Assembly (NCBI GenBank): GCA_050084985.1
Contig: JBITNC010000001.1
Location: 42,036,001 to 42,100,000, forward strand
Direction of reading: 5' to 3'
Source of the DNA: Nageia nagi
Lineage: Eukaryota > Pinophyta
DNA: 64,000 nt
The position numbers and the translations under genes were made by a program. Below the pieces are notes generated by a model. The model saw only the letters and a list, made by a program, of their open reading frames with translations, did no database searches and was not told the DNA's origin. Shown piece after piece: positions 22,801 through 31,108 of this stretch (position 1 is the first letter of the stretch; every line of letters begins with the position of its first letter).

Positions 22801-23683
22801 TTCGGGTAGAAGAGTGAAACAATGGAATATCTCTCACACAATTCCCCCTCACTTAACACAGGAATATAACATTCTTCTGTCTATGCTCGCGAGACACAAC
22901 CTACAAGGTGATGACCTAAGCGACAACCTGATCAGCTCCCTCACTCTATCGGGTAGCTACTCTGTTAGTTCAGCTTATAGTACTCTTGCTCAGGGTCATC
23001 CTTCGAACTTCCCCCCTCAAGTCTGGCAACGGATATGGAAATCCAATGCCTGGCCAAAAGCTAAATTTTTCCTTTGGCTTGCTGTTCACAATAAGTTTTT
23101 ATCCTGGGAACAACTTCTGAAGCGAGGATGGACAGGACCGAGTCGATGCATACTTTATGGCAATGAGGAGGAGACAGGGCACCACCTGCTAGTCACATGC
23201 TCATTCTCTAGTCAATTATGGCAGCTTCTTTCCGCCCACCTAGACATCCACTGGTCTCCTCCTCTGTCTATCGGGTCCTTGATTCGGAACTGGCGTACTA
23301 AAAACAAATGTAAAGCATATAAAATCCTCTGGTACTCTGCTCCAGCAATGTTGACATGGACACTGTGGCTTGAGAGAAATAATCGTACTTTCAACAATCA
23401 ATTTACTTCAATGGACAGACTATGGAAGAAACTAGATCAACAACTCATGCTCATATTGGATTCTGCTATCTCAATTCAGTCCCTGCCCACTGCTGACCTA
23501 TCCGAGCTCTCTTCGTGGCACACTATTTTGCAGATGTGGCAATCCTCCCAGAAAATTGATCCACCATGCAGATACTCAGACATCGATCTTCAGCAGGTAG
23601 AGGTTGCTCACCTACCTAAACGCCAAGCTCCAACAGACAGAGAGGACATTTCTCCTATGCCTAAACACCCACGGCTCACCTAG
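19829..23683 (+). CDS. LINE ORF2 protein: endonuclease, reverse transcriptase, zf-RVT, 1284 aa
   Basis: The replicase of an L1-type element, which nicks target DNA and reverse transcribes the RNA in place. The N-terminal APE-like endonuclease shows TWNTRG (residues 5-10), catalytic Glu36 in LLTQES, GDFNA around Asp141, and GSDHWP with Asp227-His228. The RT domain has AFRPISLCNS, KLDMTKAFDQVNWD, RGLRQGDPLSPYLF and the catalytic FADD at residues 695-698. Near residues 1040-1130 lies a zf-RVT domain; its first Cys pair is CILY (Tyr1110 where Cys is usual), while H and the last C remain. No RNase H domain is seen. The frame is fully open, so activity is plausible if the altered finger is tolerated. 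Start ATG 19829 overlaps the ORF1 stop. Confidence 0.92.
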   Translation: MKIITWNTRGLHSPDIIGMAKLLVQKERPAILLTQESKTADKDLSRIINKFWPQCEILSSQASGQSGGMLILWNSTQVDCKPLLINRHWMAAIVRCLATGLLFGIVNVYGPQHTDQKRDLWKQIDSWMASHSDTPWILGGDFNAIRNLSEKQGGTMQLDPSIDDFNSFINDQQLYEPPSTNGLYTWTNKRKDNKAIFEKLDRFLVTMSWLEQEHILQTEVLPYGGSDHWPVALTWETFSNPKAPPFRFQKMWFNHPSFDDLVEQWWLEESHVYGTVMFTFSTKLQRLKTKLKLWNKSSFGEVTTTIANLEEELQHTQLRMIHQQDSQVVDQEHQLLQRLQQAYLNEETLWKQKSRIQWLKEGDKNTRYFHLSTMAHRSNNRISTLVSSAGLTISNPDELDKHIVSYFHSHLKETSEHRHEAQEQLLHLIPKLISEEQNSILVKPISEEEVKKALFHLKPFGAPGPDGFPPGFFQHFWSLLKEELVATVRESFTSRKMLQRLNHTFLALIPKTKDAKSISAFRPISLCNSIYKLISKVAANRLNTVLPSIISEEQKAFVKGRQILDGVVLIHELIHSVNRHQSKGLLLKLDMTKAFDQVNWDFLFQIMRKFGFQEHWLQWILSLIKAPHFSVLVNGESRGYFSSSRGLRQGDPLSPYLFIILAEVIGRGMKQLQLAGKIHGLHISGNAPPVTHSQFADDTLLAISPMKCELKHLLNFLQVYEQASGQAINRQKSKIYGLNISERFLSQISEWSGMTKENLPSTYLGMPLVQGGKFGPFWDSLIDKMQNKMNTWKARWLSTAGRLTKIKAILGAIPVYWFAIFWFPQKIIVRMETLIRNFLWHDVSEIRKIHLVAWDTICRPKQEGGLGIRRLHHMNLALLGKFSWRIYTNHSCCWSQAIRGKYLDSLEPERLFTAADTPWGSPIWNGIRKARLFVLKHLRWKIGSGSKVDFWDDAWLLTIPLASVPLFQPLQYHLRQEWGDKVINYWSWATDSGRRVKQWNISHTIPPHLTQEYNILLSMLARHNLQGDDLSDNLISSLTLSGSYSVSSAYSTLAQGHPSNFPPQVWQRIWKSNAWPKAKFFLWLAVHNKFLSWEQLLKRGWTGPSRCILYGNEEETGHHLLVTCSFSSQLWQLLSAHLDIHWSPPLSIGSLIRNWRTKNKCKAYKILWYSAPAMLTWTLWLERNNRTFNNQFTSMDRLWKKLDQQLMLILDSAISIQSLPTADLSELSSWHTILQMWQSSQKIDPPCRYSDIDLQQVEVAHLPKRQAPTDREDISPMPKHPRLT

Positions 23684-23789
23684 CATAGTCAGCATAGTCC
23701 GAGCTCCGTTTTGTCGTCCATCTCCGACTCCAAGTTTTCAGTTTTTCTCTTGCTTTCTACATGGAACGCATTGTAATGAAAAGCCAGAT

Positions 23790-24030
23790 TAACTTCAGAC
23801 GAGTTCCAGAAACAAACGTCAGATGAGCTCCAGAAAGGGCCTAGCACCAGAAAGCGTTTAGCTCCAGAAAGCGTCTAGCACCAGAAAGTCTAGCACCAGG
23901 AAGTCTAGCACCAGAAACGAGCTCCAGAAGTGAGCTCCAGAGGCGAGCTCCAGAAGTGAGCTCTAGAAGTGAGATTCACAGACGAGCTCCAGAAATGAGC
24001 TCCAGAGACGAGCTCCAGAGACAAGCTTAC
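23790..24030 (+). repeat. minisatellite in LINE 3' UTR
   Basis: About fifteen degenerate copies of a 13-16 nt unit built on GACGAGCTCCAGAA, with a variant subset CTAGCACCAGAAAG in the first third. It lies wholly inside the 3' UTR of the intact LINE, between the ORF2 stop and the poly(A) tail. The units are much richer in G+C than the surrounding DNA. Confidence 0.85.
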
Positions 24031-24229
24031 TGTATATGCTCCAGGGGGGGCCCTATCAGCTACCTTAGTGTCCATACTGGTAGTCACAGTAATCTTAGAG
24101 GTTTGATTCAGTGTTTTGTACAGCATGTCTAACTGTGCTCATTGTAGCTCCCATAAGCTTGACATGTCTTTCAGATCCCATTATGTAACTTTGTCGAACT
24201 AGTCAATCAATAGAATTTATTTACTTACC

Positions 24230-24246
24230 AAAAAAAAAAAAAAAAA
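24230..24246 (+). other. LINE poly(A) tail
   Basis: Seventeen consecutive A's directly before the 3' copy of the target duplication. This marks the end of the retrotransposed RNA. Confidence 0.9.
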
Positions 24247-24446
24247 GGTTAATCCACTTCATCTCTAAGCTTGAAACTTTCTCTAGTAGCTCTACTGTGA
24301 TGTAAAATCTGATGCCCTTAGCTAATACTTTTCATTCTTCAAATACCTCATCAGAGTAGTAGATAAGTCCAAGTCCATTAGAGGTAATTCCTTCAAAATG
24401 TCCTATAAATCTCCTTTATACAAACTAAATTTGACCTCCCTATCCA

Positions 24447-24451
24447 CTTTC
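24447..24451. repeat. Copia-1 target duplication CTTTC, left copy
   Basis: CTTTC immediately precedes the first LTR and is repeated immediately after the last LTR at 31615-31619. A 5-bp duplication is standard for copia integration, so the outermost LTRs belong to one insertion event. Confidence 0.9.
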
Positions 24452-24957
24452 TGTTAGAATTTGTAATGAAATATTGTGAATATCTAAACTCCTTGTAAAT
24501 TCAATTAATCACTTAAGGGTATGTAGATACCTTAAGAGATTAATTGAATTCTTTAATATGTAGACTTTGACTTTACCAAAGTGGTTAGTTGGTAGGTTGA
24601 AGTTAGGTGATACATTTAATGTAACCCTAACCTTACCCTTGGGTTAAAGGAAGGTTAGGGAGGTGCTCTCAAGCTATAAATAGAGGGCCTCTCCTCTTGT
24701 AACATATCTAAGTCTTGGAGTAAGATTACTCTACTTGGTTGTGTAGGAGAGAGCAAGAGAATAGTTGTAAGAGAGACATAGATTGAGAATAGAGAACTAG
24801 TTGTGGATGTACTCCCAAGGAGGGAGGAACCACATTATATTGGTGTCATATTGTGTGAATGATGTTCTTAAAATTATAGATGTGTTATCTTGTGTACACT
24901 TGAGTTTCCTAGTCTAAGGTCCTAGAGGATTTGTTTAGATATAGTTCAAATCCTTCA
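24452..24957 (+). repeat. Copia-1 LTR1 (506 bp)
   Basis: Begins TGTTAGAATT and ends CCTTCA, with a TATAAATAG box at 24675-24683 and a long U3 hairpin at 24498-24550. It differs from LTR3 at three sites seen by eye (AGTTAGGTG, GAGCAAGAG and CTTAAAATT here). It is followed by TGGTGTCAGAGC (24960-24971), a one-mismatch version of the initiator tRNA-Met primer site. Confidence 0.93.
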
Positions 24958-25136
24958 ATTGGTGTCAGAGCCTAGTTGTGGAAGCTCTTCTAGGTGTAGA
25001 CATTCTCCTTGTTGTGGAATCACTTCTTCTTGGTGTAGAAGCTCTCCTTGTTGTGGAAGCTCTTCTTTTGGTGTGGAAGCTACATCTTGCAGGTTCTTCA
25101 TCCTTCTTCATTCCTCATCTTACACCCCTTGGTGAG
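24958..25136 (+). promoter_or_regulatory. Copia-1 leader copy 1, ending at a splice-donor-like site
   Basis: Starts with the primer-binding site and runs through several GTGGAAGCTCTTCTT-type short repeats to CTTGGTGAG at 25136, where GTAAAT follows. Leader copy 2 (26370-26474) is collinear with it up to the same GGTGAG and then passes straight into CAATGG, the gag start. The GAG|GTAAAT junction fits a plant 5' splice site. Confidence 0.75.
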
Positions 25137-25717
25137 GTAAATTTTTAAGAAAAGGTATAAAGTTCCTCTTTATTTGATCATTTTTTTGGATTATTACATA
25201 ATGCTACTAACACATTATTTGCTATGTGTTAGTCCTTCTTAAGTTATGATTAACAAGTTGTAATTTTTTACTAATCCTCTATGTTCCTTGCAATTTTAAA
25301 TTGCTATAGTTATTTTAAAAAGGGTTAGTATACAAAAATTGTATTTTTCATATTCTATTGAACTTAAATGTATGTGTTGGTTCAATTATTTGATTAAATA
25401 TCAATATATGATGAAAAATTGCACTATATACTAACAATTTTTATGTTAGTAGTATTATGTTATTACTATTTGCTTACAAATAGTTTCTCCTACATATCCT
25501 ACCATTTGTTATGTTAATAGTATTTTTTGAGGCATGAATGTTTAAAAGTTTGAGAGTAGGACAATTTTTTGTTCTACCACAATTTTAGGGGCACACTCCT
25601 ATATTTAAAGACTCAAATTATCTATATCTATATATATATTTTCTTTTTGATTTTGTTTAAAACATAATCACAAATATATATATTTTTATTTTTAATTTTG
25701 TTTACAATAATCAAAAC

Positions 25718-25768
<51 letters not shown>

Positions 25769-25774
25769 TTACAT

Positions 25775-25815
<41 letters not shown>

Positions 25816-25872
25816 CTGTTTAAACTATAATTAAAAATATATATGTATATTTTTATATAAATATATATATAT
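25137..25872 (+). other. putative 5' part of a leader intron, A+T-rich
   Basis: 736 bp of T- and A-rich DNA beginning GTAAATTTTTAAG and AAAAGGTATAAAG, a start shared with Copia-2 (on the minus strand below 41906) and with the relic at 46075. It ends in (AT)n and other simple repeats (25629-25872) directly against LTR2. No ORF. The composition is intron-like. No 3' splice site is retained because LTR2 interrupts it. Confidence 0.55.
25710..25872. repeat. (AT)n microsatellite
   Basis: Long alternating AT tracts (about 25726-25764 and 25780-25806) with shorter ones up to 25872. LTR2 begins right after the last AT tract, a plausible insertion site for a second copia copy. Confidence 0.9.
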
Positions 25873-26369
25873 TGTTAGAATTTGTAATGAAATATTATGA
25901 ATATCTAAACTCCTTGTAAATTCAATTAATCACTTAAGGGTATGTAGATACCTTAAGAGATTAATTGAATTCTTTAATATGTAGACTTTGACTTTACCAA
26001 AGTGGTTAGTTGGTAGGTTGAAGTTTGGTGATACATTTAATGTAACCCTAACCTTACCCTTGGGTTAAAGGAAGGTTAGGGAGGTGCTCTCAAGCTATAA
26101 ATAGAGGGCCTCTCCTCTTGTAACATATCTAAGTCTTGGAGTAAGATTACTCTACTTGGTTGTGTAGGAGAGAGCTAGAGAATAGTTGTAAGAGAGACAT
26201 AGATTGAGAATAGAGAACTAGTTATGGATGTACTCCCAAGGAGGGAGGAACCACATTATATTGGTGTCATATTGTGTGAATGATATTCTTAGAATTATAG
26301 ATGATGAATGATTTAGCTTCCTAATCTTAGGTCCTAGAGGATTTGTTTAGATCTAGTTCAAATCCTTCA
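25873..26369 (+). repeat. Copia-1 LTR2 (internal, 497 bp)
   Basis: Same family as LTR1 and LTR3, but with private changes (AATATTATGA near the start, GTTATGG, GATATTC) and a rearranged segment near its 3' end (about 26298-26335). It shares with LTR3, against LTR1, the three sites AGTTTGGTG, GAGCTAGAG and CTTAGAATT. It is followed by a perfect primer-binding site TGGTATCAGAGC (26372-26383). Confidence 0.92.
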
Positions 26370-26371
26370 AT

Positions 26372-26383
26372 TGGTATCAGAGC
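26372..26383 (+). promoter_or_regulatory. primer-binding site, initiator tRNA-Met type
   Basis: TGGTATCAGAGC just inside LTR2 is the standard complement of the initiator tRNA-Met 3' end used by plant copia elements. It belongs to the leader that is continuous with gag. Confidence 0.9.
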
Positions 26384-26476
26384 CTTGTTGAGGAAGCTCT
26401 TCTTTTGGTGTGGAAGCTACATCTTGGAGGTTCTTCATCCTTCTTCATTCATCATCTTACACCCCATTGGTGAGCA

Positions 26477-29400
26477 ATGGTTGAAACCTTCGTTCCCAAG
26501 CACATACTCGATGGTTCCAACTTTGGAATATGGGAACCTCGTATGAAAGCCGAGTTACAAGCAAGGAAGCTGTGGTGGACAGTTAGTGAAGACGTGGTTG
26601 CTCCTACCAATGAGAAGGCTCTTGAAGTATACAACTCAAAGAATGAGTTAGCAACTTCAATGATTTACTGTGCAGTTTCAGATGATGTCCTTCTCATGAT
26701 TTCTTCATCAACTTCAGCAAAGGAAGCTTGGGATAGGTTAAAGAAAATTTATCTTGGGTCCAAATTTTCAAGGAGGTTTACCATTCTACAAAAGTTGTTG
26801 CAGTATCGACAAAGTGAAGATGAAAGTGCCTCCATCTACTTAAATAAAATCATTGACCTCAGGACACAACTGGTTGGTTGTGGGTGCAACTGGATCAATG
26901 ATGAGTTCATGGTCTTCATCATTCTTCAAAGCCTTACTACAAAGTTCAGCAACTTTGTCACAGTTATGGAAACAAGGCTTGATTATGAAGAAGATGTCAT
27001 CTCACTTGATAACCTTTCTAGACTTCTTCTAAAGCATGAGGAAACTTTGAACAAGAAAATGTTGAACCTTTCTCCAAAGGACCATAGCATTGCTCTAGGA
27101 GCAACCAAAACTCCTTTCAAGAAAAAGTTCAAACATTACAAATTCAAAGATAACAAGTCCTCATCTACCTTCAGGAAGTATGACAAAAAGGGCAACAACA
27201 ACAATCATGGAAACTACAGGCAAAGGAATGACAAAGCTGGATCAAGCAATCCAACACCTCAGGAAAAGTTTGATGGAAATTGTAACTTTTGTGGTATCTT
27301 TGGGCACAAAGAGTATGATTGTCGCAAAAAGAAATTTGCTCAAAAAGGATGCACTAATCACATGTGTTATGAAAAGGATAAGTTTGAAAACTTTCATAAG
27401 TACAAAAAGAATGCAGTTGTGATAGATGATAATACAATCCTTGATGTTCACGGAATAGGGAGTGTGAAGATTCATGGAAAGACTCTTGATAATGTCTTTT
27501 ATGTACCTAAACTAAGGATGAATCTCATCTCCGTGATTCAGATTACAAGGAAAGGATGCTCATTTGAGTTTACCTCACACTCTTGGTGTGTTAAGAAAGG
27601 AATTGCCACCTTGTTGAAAGGATCAGTAAAGGATGACCTTTATATTGTGGATCAAGTACCTTCAAAGATTTGTCTTGCTGCAAATGTTTGTTCAAAAGGT
27701 AATCTTTGGCATCAACGATTAGGTCACCTTAACCACAAGAGTATTCAAGATATGAAAACTCAAGCACTTGTGGAAGGTTTACCTAATATTTCACCCACAA
27801 TTGGTCTTTGTGAAAGGTGCATTCTAGGAAAGATGCATAGGCAAAAGTTTGAAAAAGATAAGGCAACTCGGGCTACTTGTCCTCTTCAGCTTGTGCATTC
27901 AGATTTGATGGGTCCTTTTCAGACTAAGTCACTAGGTGGAGCTTCTTATGTTCTGACCTTCATTGATGACTTCAGTAGGATGACATTTGGTTATCTACTT
28001 GAGCACAAGGATCAAACTTTTGACAGGTTTCAAGACTTCAAGGCACTTGTTGAAAATCAAACTGATTTTAAGATCAAAATGTTGAGATCTGATAATGGGG
28101 GTGAATATAATAGCAATGAGTTTAACAACTATTGTGTTAAACATGGGAGTAAGCGACAATTCACAATCCCTTACACCCCTCAGCAAAATGGAGTTACTGA
28201 AAGGAAGAATCGCACCATTATGGAAATGGCAAGATGCATGTTGGGTAACCTTCCTAGTTTCTTATGTGGCGAAGCTGTTCACACTGCTATTCACACCCTA
28301 AATAGGTGTCCTACTAAGGCAGTTGAAGGTAAAACTCCATATGAAGCATGGACAGGAAAGAAACCTAACCTCTCACACTTCAGGGTCTTCGGTTGTGATG
28401 CATTTGCCTTCGTTACCTCAGAGAAAAGAAAGAAGCTAGATAAATGATCAGAAAAATGCATCTTTGTGGGGTATGATAATCAGCATAGAGGTTACAGGCT
28501 CTACTCTTCATCCCATAAAATAGTCTTTATTTCTAGGGATGTTAAGTTCAATGAACTTTCTGAGGATACGACCTCTCATGCTGAGGTGTCTAATACAGAT
28601 GATTCTTCACCTACACCTAACTGGTTGGATGATCATGTAGAGAAGTCACCACAAGAGCAAAATTCTCCAGCATAGAGAATTACAAGGAGTATGACCTTGA
28701 ATAACTCTTTATTTGCCAAAATTGATAATATACATGAGCCATCAACCTTCAAAGAAGCTTCCAAGCAAGAGTGTTGGATGGAAGCTATGAAAGTTGAGTA
28801 TGAGGCGCTCATGAAAAATGAAACTTGGGATTTAGTTCCTTATCCCAATGAGAAAAATGTGATTGGAAATAAATGGATATACAAGGTCAAGTACAATTCT
28901 GATGGAAAAATTGAAAAATACAAGGCAAGATTAGTGGCCAAAGGATTCGCTCAGAAATATGGTATTGATTATGAGGAAACCTTTGCTCCTGTAGCCAAGA
29001 TGCCTACTGTCAGAATAATCCTTGCTCTTTCTGCAGCTCAAGGATGGAAAGCTTTTCAACTTGATGTCAAAAGTGCATTTCTCAATGGTGACTTAGATGT
29101 TGAAATCTACATGAATCAACCAGAAGGATTTATTCCAGAAGGAAAAGCGTCTCTTGTGTGCAAACTAAAGAAGTCTTTGTATGGACTTAAGCAAGCACCT
29201 AGAGCATGGTACAAGAAAATTTTAGGATTTTTTGCAGATATTGATTTTTCCAAGTGCTTCTCAGATTCAGATCTATATGTACTCAATCAAGGAAAAGACG
29301 TGGTCATAATTCTCCTTTATGTGGATGATCTTCTCATAACAGGTAATAATATTGAAATCATCCAAGAGTGCATCTCCAAACTCAAGGCAACATTTGAAAT

Positions 29401-30283
29401 GACTGATCTAGGTCTATTGCATTACTATCTTGGGATGCAAGTATACCAACATAAAGATTGTACTTATCTTAGTCAATCTAAGTATATATCAGACATCTTG
29501 CACAAGTTTGGAATGGAGGAGTGTAAATATGCTACAATACCTATTTCTCTTGGAATCATTGTATCACTGAGCTCAGATTCTCAGTTGGTTGATGCTACAG
29601 CTTATAGACAATTGATTGGTAGTCTTTTGTATCTGACTATCTCTCATCTTGATATTGCCTTTGCAGTGAATCTGATGGCACGATTCATGCAAAAACCATA
29701 TGTTGAACACCTCAATGCTGTTAAGCAAATCTTGAGGTATGTTGAAGGGACAAAGGATCTTGCTCTTAAGTATTCCAAAGTGCCCTCGATTGTTCTCTCA
29801 GGATTCTCAGATTCTGATTATGGGGGAGATAGAGATGACAGAAAATCAACCTCTGCATATGTATTTAGCATTGGTTCAGGTGCTATCTCTTGGGCTTCCA
29901 AGAAGCAACCTACTGTGACTCTTTCTACCACCGAAGCTGAATATTGAGCCATGTCTGTTGCTACCCAAGATGCTATTTGGCTAAGACATCTTCTGAACAA
30001 AATTGGGTATAAATAAAATGGCCCATCTCTTATTTCGTCAGACAATCAATCGGCTATCTCTTTGGCTAAGAATCCTGTGTTCCATCAGCAAACCAAACAT
30101 GTAGAAATCCAAGCTCATTTTATCAGGGAGAAGGTTCTAGATGACATCATACACTTGCAGTATTATCCATCTACTGAAAACTCCGTTGATTTGTTCACCA
30201 AGCCCCTTCCTGAAGCTCAGTTCTGCAAGCTTAGGGATTCTCTCGGGTTGGTGAAGTTGCCCTCAAGGGGGAGTGAAGTTTAA
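26477..30283 (+). pseudogene. Copia-1 gag-pol polyprotein with four in-frame stops
   Basis: One continuous frame with no frameshift, broken by TGA 28445, TAG 28673, TGA 29945 and TAA 30014. Gag starts at ATG 26477 (LDGSNFGIWEPRM, the copia gag N-terminal block). A CCHC knuckle CNFCGIFGHKEYDC spans residues 269-282. Protease is reduced to GCTNHM about eight residues later: the preceding catalytic segment is gone. GAG-pre-integrase (LWHQRLGHLNH...CERCILGK) and an integrase core with all three acidic residues (HSDLMG, RSDNGGEY, QNGVTERKNR) precede the first stop. RT (28691-29500) holds LLYVDDLLITG. RNase H has SDYGGD, TTEAEY and DNQSAI. The product would be about 1,268 residues, a little short for the family because of the protease deletion. 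Confidence 0.92.
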
Positions 30284-31099
30284 ACTTTTGTTAGTGATGA
30301 TAACTTCACCTCTAAGAGGCCTTTTTGATTGTACATTCTAGACCTCCATGGTAAGTTTGCTCTGCGTGACAAACTTGTTGTACAATTGTTGTTATAGAGT
30401 GTTGATTATTTTATACCTCAGTGGTAAGTTTGCTCTGCGTGACAAACTTGTTGTACATTTTATACCTTCGTGGTGAGTTTGCTCTGCGTGAGAAACTTGT
30501 TGTACAAATTTTGAGCATATAATTAATATACCTCCATGGTAAGTTCGCTCTGCGTGACGAACTTATTGTACATTCTATACCTCTGTGGTGAGTTTGCTCT
30601 GCGTGAGAAACTCATTGTACAATTTTTTATGCTCTATTTAAAATCAACACATGTCTATATACAATAGGTGACTATGAGTGATGGCTTGGCATCTCCGTAA
30701 TGGCTTATAGTGCACCATTGATCAGTTATTTATAAGATGGCATTATTTGATTCTCTTATTTGAATATATGATGCATCTAACTGATTTTGTTCATGAGTTG
30801 CTTGTAGCATGCAGGATCTTCTTCAGAAATGCAAGTTACTCACCTTGTGAAAGCAAGCTCATGGAGACTCACATGTCAGCTTAAAGTTGATCGACTACTA
30901 TGTACAGTGAAACCAGTTGTGGTTAATGATTGTATTGTAAACCATTTTTTGTCAAATGGTAATGTAGTGAGTCTCATACTAGTTCTCAAAAAGATTCTCA
31001 AATATGTAAAAGTTCTCATCTCCACTTGTATCTCTATGGAGGAGAACTCTCTCTTACTCTCTCTCTTCTCTCTTCTACGCTCTATCCCAATATTGCATT
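30284..31099 (+). other. Copia-1 3' UTR with five hairpin repeats
   Basis: 816 bp between the pol stop and the final polypurine tract. At 30341-30385, 30412-30458, 30461-30507, 30529-30573 and 30576-30622 a unit of about 45 nt recurs. It is built around an invariant GCTCTGCGTGA flanked by short complementary arms (AAGTTTG/CAAACTT in copies 1 and 2, AAGTTCG/CGAACTT in copy 4, GAGTTT/AAACTC in copy 5) and usually ends in TTGTACA. No ORF with family support is seen here. Confidence 0.85.
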
Positions 31100-31108
31100 A
31101 AGGGGGAG
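31100..31108 (+). promoter_or_regulatory. Copia-1 polypurine tract
   Basis: AAGGGGGAG directly before LTR3 is the plus-strand primer site. An almost identical AAGGGGGAGTG also occurs at the end of pol (about 30266-30276), 830 bp upstream. Confidence 0.88.

Larger units (their letters stand above)
18189..24246 (+). mobile_element. complete L1-type LINE, both ORFs open
   Basis: A 6,058-bp non-LTR retrotransposon bounded by a perfect 13-15 bp target-site duplication and ending in 17 A's (24230-24246). It has a short purine-rich 5' UTR (18189-18269), ORF1 (18270-19832), ORF2 (19829-23683) overlapping ORF1 by ATGA, and a 546-bp 3' UTR that contains a minisatellite. With no stop or frameshift in 1,804 codons it is a recent insertion and could be autonomous. 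The 81-nt 5' UTR is short, so a small 5' truncation cannot be excluded. The surrounding decayed LINEs belong to other subfamilies. Confidence 0.92.

Noticed and set aside
24035-24053. G-quadruplex candidate at CCAGGGGGGGCCC
   Set aside because: A single G run without three partners nearby.
30829-31101. 90-aa open frame in the Copia-1 3' UTR
   Set aside because: No homology to retroelement proteins, and not kept as an open frame in Copia-2.
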